A stretch of 64,000 bases of DNA from Brachypodium distachyon (taxonomy: Eukaryota > Streptophyta > Magnoliopsida > Poales > Poaceae), in contig NC_016132.3 in NCBI RefSeq assembly GCF_000005505.3, positions 31,138,914 through 31,202,913 of the forward strand, given 5' to 3'. Under the pieces are notes generated by a model that was given only the letters and a program-made list of their open reading frames with translations, was not told where the DNA came from and did no database searches. Each line of letters starts with the position of its first letter. The first letter of the stretch is position 1. Both the position numbers and the translations under genes were made by a program. Below are positions 49,476 to 59,960 of the stretch, piece after piece.

Positions 49476-51247
49476 CTAGTATCCGAGGTTTGGATGTCTG
49501 ATCGAGCTCAAATATATTTTGTTTGTAGGTTTTACAAATATTTAAACAAAATTTTGGAACTCGTTTTGAAATCACATTTGAATTTAAATGGTTTTAAATT
49601 TCAAAAATCTAAATATGTCAAAATTTCTCAACATAAGTTGAAACTTTTACAATACCTTGATAAAAAAATTTAAACCCACCTTAAAATTTCATAAATTGTG
49701 GAGTTCGTTTGTGCGTTCAAATGATTAAAATCAAATTTGGACAGAGTAATAAAAAAAGAAAAAGATTAAAGAATTGCTCTGCCACATGGGACACACTGTT
49801 GACCGTCCGACCTTTGACCGAACTATTTCTCGGTTGGACCAGATCTTCCCTTCTGATGGCTGGGCCTACCTAATTTGCTTTCTTATTTTTTCCCTCTCTC
49901 TGCCGCCAGGTCCCACCCACGTCCTCTTCCTGTGCGCGTCCTCGCCCCGTCCTCTCCCTGCACCGTTGCCGTCCCGTCGCCGCCCCTCTTGCCGACATAG
50001 CCGGTGGGATCCGGACGTCCTCGATGCCCCATGCCCTCCTTCTTATCCATCTGCCCTTCTCTGCGACCTCGGTCCCTCTCTTTTCTCTCCCTCACTCCCC
50101 AAGTTCATATCTTCTGCTTCCCTCCCCAGAGCCTTGCCGCCTCCATCTCTGTCCCCGGTGAGCTTGGCTGTTCCCGACATTTCCTGGTCCCGTTGTTGCG
50201 CCTTGGGGAACCACAACGACATTGTCCTCGCCATAGTCTCCGTCTGCGTGAGCAGTTCCTCCCCTCGTCGGCGTCAGCCTCCTCATGGTGGCCCATGCAG
50301 GCCCGCGCATCATTCCTCCGCGTGATACCATGCTGGGTGCTAGCCCTCGCCACTCTCAGCCTTCACGTGACCGCATGCGCCTTGCGCTCTGGCTCTATAT
50401 ATGCCGCACTCCTCCTCATGGAAAGCCCTTGCGTTGCGACGCCGCTACGTGCCATGGTCAGGTCCGCACCTAGAATGTTCTCATGCTTTCAGTTCACTTT
50501 TATGCAAATGAGATCAAATTGAGCCGTGGGCTATGCTTTTATGCAAATATAAAATTTGTATAATTTTGTCTTTGTTCTTGGATATCATGTTCCTTTCTTT
50601 GGTAACTATTTTGTGTGTACACGTTTCTTTGAGGATACACATCATGTTGATTATTATCCACCTAGAAACTTATACACATGAGAAAGTTCATATCTTTTCT
50701 TGCTATCCTCTTTCCTTGTCGGTCACACATCTTATCTATTTAATTCTTTGGTGAGTTGGATAAGAATTTGATTTTTTGAGTGCTTAAATAATGAATTGCT
50801 TTACCTATTCATGCACTCATGTGTTTTTGATGTATTTTGGACCCATGCTTGCTTTGATGATCTCATTGATATCTTTATTACATATTGTCCAAAATATGTT
50901 CTTTGGATCTTGAATGCATGTTTTACATGTTTGATGCATTTCATCTTCTCATATTATCTTGTTGCATTCTTTGATCCTCAATATATTGTGAGACCCTCCA
51001 ATTATTCATAATTGGATCTGTGCATTTGATTTTACTAATATTATGAGAATGCACAACTTAAGGGGGAACTCATATTATATTAACTTCTAGATTTCTTCAT
51101 ATCAATCTTCTTCTGCTTCCATTTTGGCATTTGATGCTAATGGGGGAGAAGTTTAGAGAGTTTATGGAGTTTAGATGGTTTCAGAAGAAGTCTTGTCATT
51201 CATGCATATCTATCTTGGATTTTGAAATCCTTGTTGCATGGATGACT
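49476..51247. other. Mixed AT- and GC-rich non-coding stretch before the second gypsy element
   Basis: 49500-49790 is AT-rich. 49790-50500 is a C/T-rich block with long open frames in several registers that resemble no protein; it looks like an LTR or leader. 50520-51247 is AT-rich and includes TTTGATGCTAATGGGGGAGAAG-like sequence (about 51131-51150), reminiscent of the region before the 3' LTR in some Ty1/copia elements. No intact gene was seen. Confidence 0.4.
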
Positions 51248-52271
51248 TGTCGCACCAGTGGCACCCGGGGTACCACCGCTGCGCGACGCGCGGGCCCCTC
51301 TCCCGGGTTCCCGGGAAGGTCTCATCCCGGGGAGCGCCTATGAGCTCCCCGGCAAGCTACCAGCCCGAAAGGGCTAGTGGGGCTTCGGGGAATATTCCCG
51401 CTTGGGCACCTCCCGGGAAGTAGGTAACTTCCCGGGAGGGGGTTCCCAGGTGCGTTGGGCCCGGGTGCTTCCCGGGGTCGACTTGTGGGGACTGGGGGTT
51501 CCCGGGCGCGTGCCCCCGCCTCGGGCGTGGGGCCCAGTGGGCAGCGCCACGCGGGCGCGTGGCGGGCGCGGGACGCGCGGTCCCACCAAGGCGAGGAGCA
51601 AGGCACACGGCTCAGTAAACGAGCCGACCGACGGGTAGTTACCCGTCCGATCCAAGGAACAATGGTTGTCTAATCCTACCCTAGGGTCTTAGGCCCCTAG
51701 CAGCGGAGGTGGCACCCATGCACGCCACCAGCTCACCGGGGGGAGTTGCATGCCTCCCCGTTGGACACTTGTAGCTCATGCACCGTGGCACATGTGGCAT
51801 CCCCTTGTGTATAAAAGGTGGACCCATGCCAACGGTCAAGGGGGTTGGTCAGGGAGCCAGTTAGTCAGCTAGACAGTCGTTCAGTTCCTCAAGTTCCCTT
51901 CGCTGGCTTGTTAGATCGAGGATCAGTTGGTTGCAGTAGACAGCCAGCAGAGAGCAGTAAGGAGTACTTAGGCATTGAGAGGAAGCCCGGGAACTCGCCC
52001 GGCAACTTGTAAACATTTGATCCGTAATCAACATCAGCTCAGATAGGCAGGACGTAGGGTTTTACACCTCCGGGTGGCCCGAACCTGGGTAAAAAACGTG
52101 CGTCCACCTGTTCCCGGACTAGCGCGCACCCTTAGCACTTTGTCTCACCGGCCCCGTAGGGCCTCATCGGCCGTGCCGGCGATCACCGGGTCTCCGCCCC
52201 AGACGCCCCTGCCGAACCTAAAAGGGGAACATGGCCGCACGCCCCCGGTGTCGGAGCACCGAGCGACGACA
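51248..52271 (+). repeat. 5' LTR of the second gypsy element
   Basis: Starts TGTCGCACCAGTGGC and ends GAGCGACGACA, 1024 bp. It is GC-rich in its first half, with TTCCCGGG words repeated many times, and has a TATA box GTATAAAAGG at 51809-51818. About 170 bp of the matching 3' LTR are visible from 63829. Confidence 0.9.
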
Positions 52272-52273
52272 TC

Positions 52274-52292
52274 TGGCGCGCCAGGTAGGGGG
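52274..52292 (+). promoter_or_regulatory. Primer binding site of the second gypsy element
   Basis: TGGCGCGCCAGGTAGGGGG starts two bases after the LTR. Its first ten bases (TGGCGCGCCA) are a palindrome. Confidence 0.7.
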
Positions 52293-52381
52293 CACGGGAG
52301 TGGACAACACCGGAGATCGCTGGCAGCTGAAGTTTCCATCGGCGTCGGCTTCGTTCTTCTTCGCCGACGAGTCCAGTCACC

Positions 52382-53213
52382 ATGCCCCCCAAGCGGGCTG
52401 GTGACTCCCGCATAGACCCGCGTGAGGCCCCAGCGACGCACACGCGGTCGCACGACGTGCGACCCGAGTCGGGGGCTCAAGAGAACCCCGAGCCCTCGAG
52501 GGTGCAGCAAACGCAGCTGCCTCCGCCGCCTCCTCGGCTGTCGACCGACAATCGGCCAAGGGGACCGGCTGCCCCCAGTGCCGGGGGCAGTCGGGCGAGC
52601 AAGCACGGCGTCACCCGGGCCAGCCAACGGGATGAGTCACGGCCCGAGGACGCCCCGCGGCAGCGGCACTAGGAGCACGCCGCGTCACGGGCAACCCCTG
52701 GGGGTTCGCACCCTGCACACACGTGCGCCATGGCCGAGGAAGGGCGCCTAGCGCCCGAGCTGGCAGCCCAGGCTGCCGCGAGCCCTGGCAAGGGCTCGTA
52801 GAAGAAGGGTTCCCGCAAGTGCAGCGGGAAGCAAGTCCTCGCTGCGGACTCGGGGAGCAGCGCCACGAGGAGTGCCGTGCCGCGCGAGCCCTGGCAACGA
52901 CCCCGGAGCGGGTCCGAGGCCGGCTGGCGGTGGTGCCGGCAGGGGTGAACCGAAAGGGGAGCGCGGCCAGCCCCTCGGTGGGCGGGAACGCCCTCCTCGG
53001 GGGCGCGACAGGGCGCGCGCGGAGGAGGGGCGCAACAGGGCGCGTGCTGAGGAGCAGCGTGAGTCCGACTATACCGGCGGCGACGAGCCGGGCTTCCAGG
53101 AGCCTCGTGGCATCGCCTGCATCCATGGGGAAGCTTACGCACTCCCATCCCACGCCGCGGTGAAGCGCCTCACCCGCGACGTGTGCGCGCTGTTGCCGGA
53201 TGCGGAGCCGTAA
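52382..53213 (+). pseudogene. Gag with the capsid core deleted
   Basis: The ATG at 52382 opens MPPKRAGDSRIDPREAPATH and the frame runs to TAG at 52670-52672. The next readable gag segment is CAMAEEGRLAPELAAQAA (from about 52724), which corresponds to the part just after the capsid core in the first element (HKCAVTEEGA). The roughly 300-codon capsid region between them is missing. The tail (DEPGFQEPRGIACIHGEA, VKRLTRDVCALLPDAEP) is present to TAA at 53211-53213. The element could not form its own particles. Confidence 0.75.
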
Positions 53214-53234
53214 CAGCCGCTGAGGTGGTCGCAC

Positions 53235-53945
53235 GTGCCGATCACCTTCAGCGCTAAGGATCACCCAGCACGGCAGTTGGGTTCCGGGGTAATACCCTTC
53301 GTCGTCTCGCCGATCATTAGCAATATGACGGAGACCAAGGTGCTGGTGGACAACGGAGCGGGGCTTAACCTCCTATCCGCCAGGCTGGTGGAAAAGCTCC
53401 AGCTGCCGATGGAGCAGCTGAAGCCCACCGAACCGTTCCGGGGGGTGAACCCCGGGATCGTGCACCCGCTGGGACGCATCATGCTGCCGGTCACCTTCGG
53501 GTCCCGGGAAGCGTTCAGGACCGAGCACATAGTGTTCGACGTGGCGCATACCCCGTCGCCCTACAACGGGATCCTTGGTCGGCCGGTGCTGATCAAGTTC
53601 ATGGCGGCTACGCATGGCGCCTATGGCGTGATGAACATGCCGTCCCTCTATGGAGTCCTCTCCATCCGGTGGGACCTCAAGGACGCGGCTTGGTGCGTTG
53701 GCGAGGTCGTCCGGGCCGCTGCCGCAGCTGACGCCGGCGACGAGGATGTTGTCGAGGACGACGGCTTGCCGGGTGATGCCCCGGCAACGAAGAAGGCCCG
53801 CACCACCCCGCAAGGGCTTACCAGGGGAGGCGCAGGCTTGAGCTCGCGCCCCGGCAAGGGGCAGGGGCTCCGGGAGGAGGCCGCCAAAGTGAAGAAGCTG
53901 CCCCTCCAAACCGTTACCGTCGGTGCGAACCTTGCCGCTGAATAG
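53235..53945 (+). CDS. Gypsy protease region, open frame
   Basis: An open frame of 236 codons. GSGVIPFVVSPIISNMTETK leads to the active-site loop VLVDNGAGLNLLSARL, then VTFGSREAFRTEHIVFDVAH and GILGRPVLIKFMAATH. It ends with an acidic/Lys-rich linker and TAG at 53943-53945 just before the reverse transcriptase leader (ALVTFLRDNADVFAWQPSDL). The protease would cleave gag-pol. The apparent start at 53235 is only the first in-frame ATG; in the intact element this was part of a longer polyprotein. Confidence 0.75.
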   Translation: MPITFSAKDHPARQLGSGVIPFVVSPIISNMTETKVLVDNGAGLNLLSARLVEKLQLPMEQLKPTEPFRGVNPGIVHPLGRIMLPVTFGSREAFRTEHIVFDVAHTPSPYNGILGRPVLIKFMAATHGAYGVMNMPSLYGVLSIRWDLKDAAWCVGEVVRAAAAADAGDEDVVEDDGLPGDAPATKKARTTPQGLTRGGAGLSSRPGKGQGLREEAAKVKKLPLQTVTVGANLAAE

Positions 53946-54978
53946 GAAAGCGCTCTCGTCACCTTCCTTCGGGATAACGCCGACGTGTTCGCCTGGCAAC
54001 CGTCGGACCTTCCCGGAGTCCCCAGGGAGGTGATCGGCTCGTGGTGCGCCCGGATGCGCACCCCGTCAAGCAGAAGATCCGGCGGCAAGCACAACAGCGG
54101 AAAGATTTCATCAAGCAAGAGGTGGGCAAGCTTAGGGCTGCCGGGGCAATCAGAGAAGTTTTGTACCCCACTTGGCTGGCTAACCCTGTAGTAGTGCCTA
54201 AAGCAGGGAATAAGCTTCGCATGTGCGTAGATTTTACCGATCTTAATCGTGCATGCCCCAAGGATCTCTTCTCTGTACCCCGTATCGATCAGATAGTTGA
54301 TTCACCACTGGTTGTGACTTGCTGAGTTTTCTGGATGCTTTCTCCGGCTACCATCAAATCAAGATGGCGGTCGAGGATGAGGAAAAGACAGCGTTTATCA
54401 CCCCGGTTGGCTGCTATTGCTATACATGCATGCTTTTCGGTTTGAAGAACGCGGGCTCCACATTCCAGCGCGCCCTGCACGAATGTTTGGGGCCCTAGCT
54501 GGGCCGCAATGCGGAGGCCTACATGGACGACATCGTCATCAAATCGAAGCGTAGGGACTCACTGGTTGATGACCTGCGGGAGACGTTCGACAACCTCCGC
54601 AGGATCAAGCTCAAGCTGAACCCCGATAAGTGCACCTTCGGTGTCAACTCCGGGCAACTTCTGGGTTTCTTGGTTTCACACAGAGGGATACAGGCCAATC
54701 CGACCAAGATAGAAGCCATCGAGAAGATGGAGGCCCCCCGCAAGGTGAAAGATGTCCAGCGCCTCAACAGTTGTGTTGCCGCGCTGGGGCGTTTCATCTC
54801 CAGGCTGGGCGAGCGTGCCTTGCCTTTCTTCCGGGTAATGAAGAAGAAGGGTACAGTCGACTGGACTCCCGAGGCCGAGGCGGCGTTCCAGGAACTCAAG
54901 CAGTACCAGAGGTCGCCGCCCATCCTCGTCGCCCCCCAAGCTGGGCGAGCCGCTGCTACTCTACCAAGCGGTGACTGA
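53946..54978 (+). pseudogene. Reverse transcriptase, frameshifted but with intact YMDD
   Basis: Readable in linked frames: DVFAWQPSDLPGVPREVI, NPVVVPKAGNKLRMCVDFTD, LNRACPKDLFSVPRIDQIVD, a frameshift near 54320, FLDAFSGYHQIKMAVEDEEK, a stop after HECLGP at about 54496, then AYMDDIVIKSKRRDSLVDDL and LKLNPDKCTFGVNSGQLLGF. The catalytic (Y)MDD box is kept. The C-terminal connection ends near 54978 with a further shift. Confidence 0.85.
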
Positions 54979-56032
54979 CCAGGTGGTCAGCTCGGTGCTG
55001 ATTGTCGAGAGGGAGGAAGACGTCCCGGGGACTGGAGCGGCGGGGCAGGGGGCTGAGCGGCCTCCGGCAACCGCCTCAGACCCAGGGGCCACCCCCGAGT
55101 CGACAACCTTGGCACCGTGGAAGCGGTTGGTGCAGCGCCCGGTGTACTTCGTTAGTACGGTGCTGCGCGACGCGCGGACAAGGTACCCGCAAGTACAGAA
55201 GCTCCTTCTGGGGATTCTCCTTGCGTCCCGCAAGCTGCGCCACTACTTTCAGGCGCACCGCATCACGGTGGTGTCCGGGTTCTGCCTCGAGCGAGCCCTC
55301 ACCAACCGTGAAGCCACCGGGAGGGTGGCCTAATGGAGGATGGAGCTGTCGGAGTTCGACCTCCGCTTCGCCAACTCCAAAAGTATTAAGAGCACGGCCT
55401 TGGCGGACTTCATCGCGGAGTGGACATCCACGGGCGTAGAAGAGAGCGAGCCAGAGACCAGCCTTCCCGGCAAGTTGGATGAGGACCACTGGGTCCTCTA
55501 CTTCGACGGTGTGTTCAGTCTTCAGGGAGCGGGCGCCGGGGTCATCATCGAGTCACCAACAGGGGACCAGTTGAGGTTCGCTGTTCAACTCGACTTCGCT
55601 AACTCCACCAACAACACGGCGGAGTACGAGGGCCTGCTTGCCGGGTTGCGGGCAGCGGTCGCCCTCGACATCAAGCGCCTGGTTGTTCGTGGTGATTCCC
55701 AGCTCGTGATCAACCAGGTGAACAAGGACTACGATTGCCCTCAAATGGCGCCGTACGTGGAGGAGGTCCGCAAGCTGGAACAAAAGTTCAAAGGTTTGCG
55801 CTTCGAGCACGTCAAGCGGAAGGATAACTTCGCTGCTGATGAGCTGGCCAAGATGGCAGCAGAGCGCCAGAAGCCTCCGGCGGGGGTGTTCTGTCAGAAG
55901 CAAGTGACTCCTTCAGTCGCCCCCTGGCCGGCTGCCGGGGACGCCCCTCCGGCAACCGAAGGAACTCCTGCAGCAGCGGGGGTCCATGCCGCTGATATGG
56001 CGACATGCGTTGGCAGGGACATTCCCCCCTAG
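54979..56032 (+). pseudogene. Connection and RNase H domain
   Basis: After LVQRPVYFVSTVLRDARTRY and a segment ending ATGRVA with TAA at 55331-55333, the frame from 55340 is open: ELSEFDLRFANSKSIKSTAL, WVLYFDGVFSLQGAGAG, NNTAEYEGLLAGLRAAV, VRGDSQLVINQVNKDYDCPQ, then KDNFAADELAKMAAERQ. Unlike the first element there is no stop after CPQMAP. It ends in TAG at 56030-56032. The RNase H acidic residues are all visible. Confidence 0.85.
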
Positions 56033-56053
56033 GCGGAAGAAATCGCCCGCTAT

Positions 56054-57234
56054 TTGAAAGGGGAGGCACTCCCAGAGGATGACGTCGCCGTGGAGCGTGT
56101 AGCGCGGCAAGCCAAGATGTACACTGTGGTAGATGGTAACATCTACCGCAGGCGTGCGAATGGTGTCAAACTCATCTGCGTACCGCAGGAAAAAGGGTGC
56201 GCACTGTTGGAAGACATACATCGAGGCACATGTTCACACCATGTGGCCTCCCGGGCTCTAGCCGACAAGGCGTTTCGGCATGGCTTCTACTGGCCCACGG
56301 CCCTGGCCGATGCGGAGCAACTTGTGAAGACGTGCGAGGCGTGCCAGTTCCACTCAAAGAAGAGCAACCAACCGGCGCAGGCCCTGCATGTCATCTCGTC
56401 CTCATGGCCGTTCGCGGTCTGGGGGCTGGACATCATCGGCAAGCTATCAAGGGCGGTTGGCTGTTACGAATATTTGTTCGTGGCCATCGACAAGTTCTCC
56501 AAATGGGTGGAGGTGGAGCCAGTGCGGAAGGTGACCGCCCAGGCGGCCATCAAGTTCTTCAAGGGCATTGTGTGCCGGTTTGGTGTTCCTAACAGCATCA
56601 TCACCAATAACGGCATGCAATTCACGAGCGCGGCGTTTCAAGCCTACTGCGAAGACATGGGCACTAAGCTGCGCTTCGCGTCCGTTGCTCACCCGCGGAG
56701 TAACGGACAGGCGGAGCGAGCCAACGCAGAGGTGCTGCGGGGGCTCAAGACGAGAACCTTTGACAAGCTCAAAGGCCACGGGAAGCATTGGATCGAGGAA
56801 CTCCAGCCCGTGCTGTGGCAACGGGCGAAACTCCTTTCGCCCTTGTCTACGGGGCAGAAGCGGTGCTGCCCCTCAAGCTCAAGTACGGATCTCCCCGAGT
56901 ACGCGCGTACGGCGACACCAGCCAACACGAGCAAAGGGTCGACGATCTAAACTTCATCGAAGAACTTCGATACCGGGCTGCTGTGCGAGCCGCGCGCTAC
57001 CAGCAGGGACTCCGTCGTTATCACGACAGACGAGTCCGTCCCCGGGGGCTCGAGAACGGAGACCTTGTCCTGCGCCGGATACAAGGAACGAAGGCCGGGA
57101 ACAAGTTGACTCCGAAATGGGAGGGCCCCTTCCTGGTAGTGCAGGTGACCAGGCCGGGGGCTGTCTACCTGGAAACCGAAGAAGGCTTGCCGGTGCCCAA
57201 TAGCTGGAATATTGAGCACTTGCGCAAGTTCTAA
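56054..57234 (+). pseudogene. Integrase, broken by a deletion of about 25 bp
   Basis: The H-H-C-C zinc region is complete here (HRGTCSHHVASRALADKAFR, then CEACQFHSKK). The core has WGLDIIGKLSRAVG, ITNNGMQFTS and NGQAERANAE. At about 56817 roughly 25 bp present in the first element (TCGATTCGGACCACACCAAG and on) are missing. This shifts the frame; the rest is read in another frame as ATGETPFALVYGAEAVLPLK, RRYHDRRVRPRGLENGDLVL and PNSWNIEHLRKF, ending TAA at 57232-57234. The second catalytic aspartate is asparagine, as in the first element. Confidence 0.85.
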
Positions 57235-58099
57235 CTGTGAAGTGGCGGAGCCCGACCCTCAGGTGATGCCTCCGATGCATACCTCTCGAACTAGTGTAAC
57301 CGGGCAGCCCCCGGCATGTAAACTGCTAGTTAATCGTGAATAAAGATAAGTGTTTCGCCCCTAAGCTTTGGATTTGCCTTGTTTACTCGCATGTTTTTCC
57401 CTCTTCTGTCTCCTGCTTTAAGTGCACAAAGGTGTCTTTCCATACTTGGTTGTGAGCAGGGGGCTGTTGCGGCCTCGAAACATAAGCCCGTTGCCGAATC
57501 GTTCCGGCACGGGTCATGCCGTTGGCGGGCTTCCCGCAACGTGCATCGCTGGACATGTCGTTAGCGAGCTTCCCGCAAAGTGCATCCCTAGGCGTGCAGT
57601 TGCTCGGCCTCCCGCAGCCTGCACCGCACAGTCGCTGCGCCTGGGAAAGGAAATGCTCACGTCCAAGTTTGGCATTGACCCCTTTGTGCCCGTGGGCTGG
57701 GAAGCAGGAGGGATTTATCTGATTTGTCTGTGTTGCTTGTTTTCGTAAGTTTCAAAAAATTTGCAGCACCTCGGGCCTGGTAAGAGTCTAACCTGCAGGA
57801 AAGGGTGGAATCTTGTACATTGTGGTGCCCGTGAGCTGCCCACGGGTCGCACCATACACCGGTGCCTTGCGGTGCGAGAGGACCGCTACACAAGGGGCTC
57901 ACCGCACTCCGAGGCTTTTGAGTTGACAGGTTGCCGCCACGTGTGCCACGGTTGCCTGGTAAACATGGCGGCGGAAATTGCGCCGCGTTCGAGGGAAGGG
58001 TGCCACGGTGCTGCGTGGGTCCAAACCCCCCTCCCGCGCCTATAAAAGGCGCGCCCCAACCATGGAACGGCTCAGAGCGAAGCTGGGTTCGGGGCCGTT
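57235..58099 (+). other. Spacer after pol, no gene
   Basis: Non-coding. CGTGCATCGCTGGACATGTC and AGTGCATCCCTAGGCGTGCA with shared GGCTTCCCGCAACGTGCA-like words form a short repeated unit (about 57526-57610). A TATA-like CGCCTATAAAAGGCGCG at about 58038-58054 is a near-palindrome. Confidence 0.5.
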
Positions 58100-58520
58100 A
58101 AGGCGGGTGGTGCCACGGAGGCGCGGAGGTTCTGCTTCCCACCGGCGCCTAGCGCGGGCGGGTGCGCTGCCATCGCGCCCCTGCTGCATCACCCCATCGA
58201 GCCCGCCTCGAGGGACGCCACAGAGGCACGATGGGAGTGCATGCCATCGGCGTCCTGCGCCGACGGGTGGACTGCCGTTGTGCCCCTGCTGCGCTTCCTC
58301 AAGGGGGCGGCTCCTGGGCGAGGGTCGCCGCAGAGGCACTGTGGGGGTGCATCCCATCAGCGTCCGGCGCTGACGGGGTGCATTGCCACAGTGCCCTTGC
58401 CGCCCCCCTCCATAGGACACCTCCGCAAGGAGAAGGGGCTACCGCAGAGACTCTATGATAGTGCATGCCCTCCGTGCCTTGTGCCGACGGGTGCACTATC
58501 ATAGAGACCCGGCCGCATTC
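58100..58520. repeat. GC-rich tandem repeat, period about 110 bp, four copies
   Basis: Units begin near 58128, 58237, 58347 and 58461. Each has GTGCAT(C/G)CCATC-like and GCGCCGACGGGTG-like words followed by TGCC...GTGCCCCTGC(T/C)GC. Tandem repeats downstream of pol are known in Tat-lineage elements. The last copy ends in a hairpin (58451-58506). Confidence 0.75.
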
Positions 58521-58833
58521 CCTTTGAGAGAGCCTTTTCGGGCGCGGGTCGTTGCGAGGACGCAGTGATGGCGCCGGTGCCGGCGCTCGTCGCCCGTTCC
58601 GGCCCATCACCGCGTCCCTGCCGCGGCCCTCGAGCAGTTTAGCTCCCGGGCAACAAGGGCTGTCACATCCCTTGGGACGAGTTCCCCAGAAAAAACCAGG
58701 TCTCCCAGTTGCAGGGTCTGTCGCTGGGACGCTATAACTTCCTCGCCACCCGTGCCCGCCGTTCTGGGTGGGGCGCAGCTGGCGGCGAGGACGTTATAGC
58801 CGTCTTGCGGCTGCTCCCGGGATAGAGTCCTCC

Positions 58834-58910
58834 TAAAGCCAGGGTTCCTCTCTGAAGGCCAGGGTTCCTCCCTGAAAGCCAGGGTCCGTCCCTGAAGGCA
58901 AGGGTTGCCG
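58834..58910 (+). repeat. Short tandem repeat of a 19-20-bp unit, four copies
   Basis: AAAGCCAGGGTTCCTCTCTG, AAGGCCAGGGTTCCTCCCTG, AAAGCCAGGGTCCGTCCCTG and AAGGCAAGGGTTGCC follow one another. Confidence 0.85.
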
Positions 58911-59154
58911 CGTGAGCGTGGTGGTAGCATCGTCGGCGGCGGTTGCTGCTGATGGCGATCCTACCCCCGCGGTCCTGCCGCATCCCTCAGAGATCATTTC
59001 CCTCGAACAGGTACCCAAGTTGGGTTCCTACCAAGGCAGTGCCCCGTCTGCACTCTACCGCCGAGCGTCACGAAGCATCGGACCGAACGGAAAATCTAAG
59101 TGTCTGAACATGAACACTGAATTCGCTAAGAGCTGAACGAAACTGGGCACTGTC

Positions 59155-59830
59155 CTGCTGGGTGCGGCCCCAGATCCCGCGCGTAGCCGGAGTGTTAAAA
59201 GGGACGCTTGCGGGGGGGGGGGGGGTGCGCTCCCCGTGTGGCTTCGTCGGTCCGTCCCGGAGGGGCACGGCTTGGAGTAGTTACCCCGCAAGTGGAGTGG
59301 CTCCCCGCTACCGCTTGGCCCCCGGTCAGCACCATGGGTCCGTCCCGGGTCCCTAGTCTGGTCAAGGGTGAGGCGCGCGCGAGTCCCCCGCAACACAAGG
59401 CAAAATACGCAAGGGTTAAAAGGGGCCACCTCGCTAGACATCATCAGGAACAACGAACTTGTCAAAAAAAAAAGAGTTTACTTAACTAAGAATTAACGCT
59501 GCTTTGCCGAGTGTGGTCCCGGAACCGGCGCGCGGCCGGGGTGTGAGGAGGACGCTTGCGGGGGGAGTGCGCTCCCCGTGTGGCTCCTGGGTCCGTCCCG
59601 GGAGGACACGGCTTGGAGTAGTTACCCCGCAAGCGGAGTGGCTCGCCGCCTACCGCTTGGCCCCAGGTCGGCACCACGGGTCCGTCCCGGGTCCCTGGTC
59701 TGGTCAAGGGTGGGGCGCGCGAGTCACCGGCAACACAAGGCGTAACACGCGAAGGCTAAGGGAACCACCCCGCGAGGCAGCCTCGGGAATAAGGGATAAA
59801 AAACTGAGCAAATTAACAAGCTTGATTGAC
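59155..59830 (+). repeat. Tandem duplication of a block of about 340 bp
   Basis: Copy 1 is about 59155-59500 and copy 2 about 59505-59830. Shared in order: GGGACGCTTGCGGGGG (or GAGGACGCTTGCGGGGG), TGCGCTCCCCGTGTGGCT, CACGGCTTGGAGTAGTTACC, CGCTTGGCCCC, GGGTCCGTCCCGGGTCCCT and CAACACAAGGC. Copy 1 has a run of about 15 G. A single, diverged copy lies at 40870-41030 in the first element. Confidence 0.85.
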
Positions 59831-59960
59831 TAAGTACCAAATGATTACATGGACTAATCAAAAGGTGATTGTTCAAACAGCGCTAAGCGCCATACTTGCA
59901 GGGAAAGAAAACAAAAGAAAGTACAGCGGAAGCAACGTGCACGGCTGGGGGCTGCGGCAA

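Noticed and set aside
49774..50325. 183-codon plus-strand frame
   Set aside because: Ser/Pro/Leu-rich reading of a C/T-rich leader-like block; overlapping frames exist on both strands and nothing resembles a protein family.
52611..53264. 217-codon minus-strand frame over the gag tail
   Set aside because: Antisense shadow in very GC-rich DNA; the plus strand gives recognisable gag tail sequence shared with the first element.
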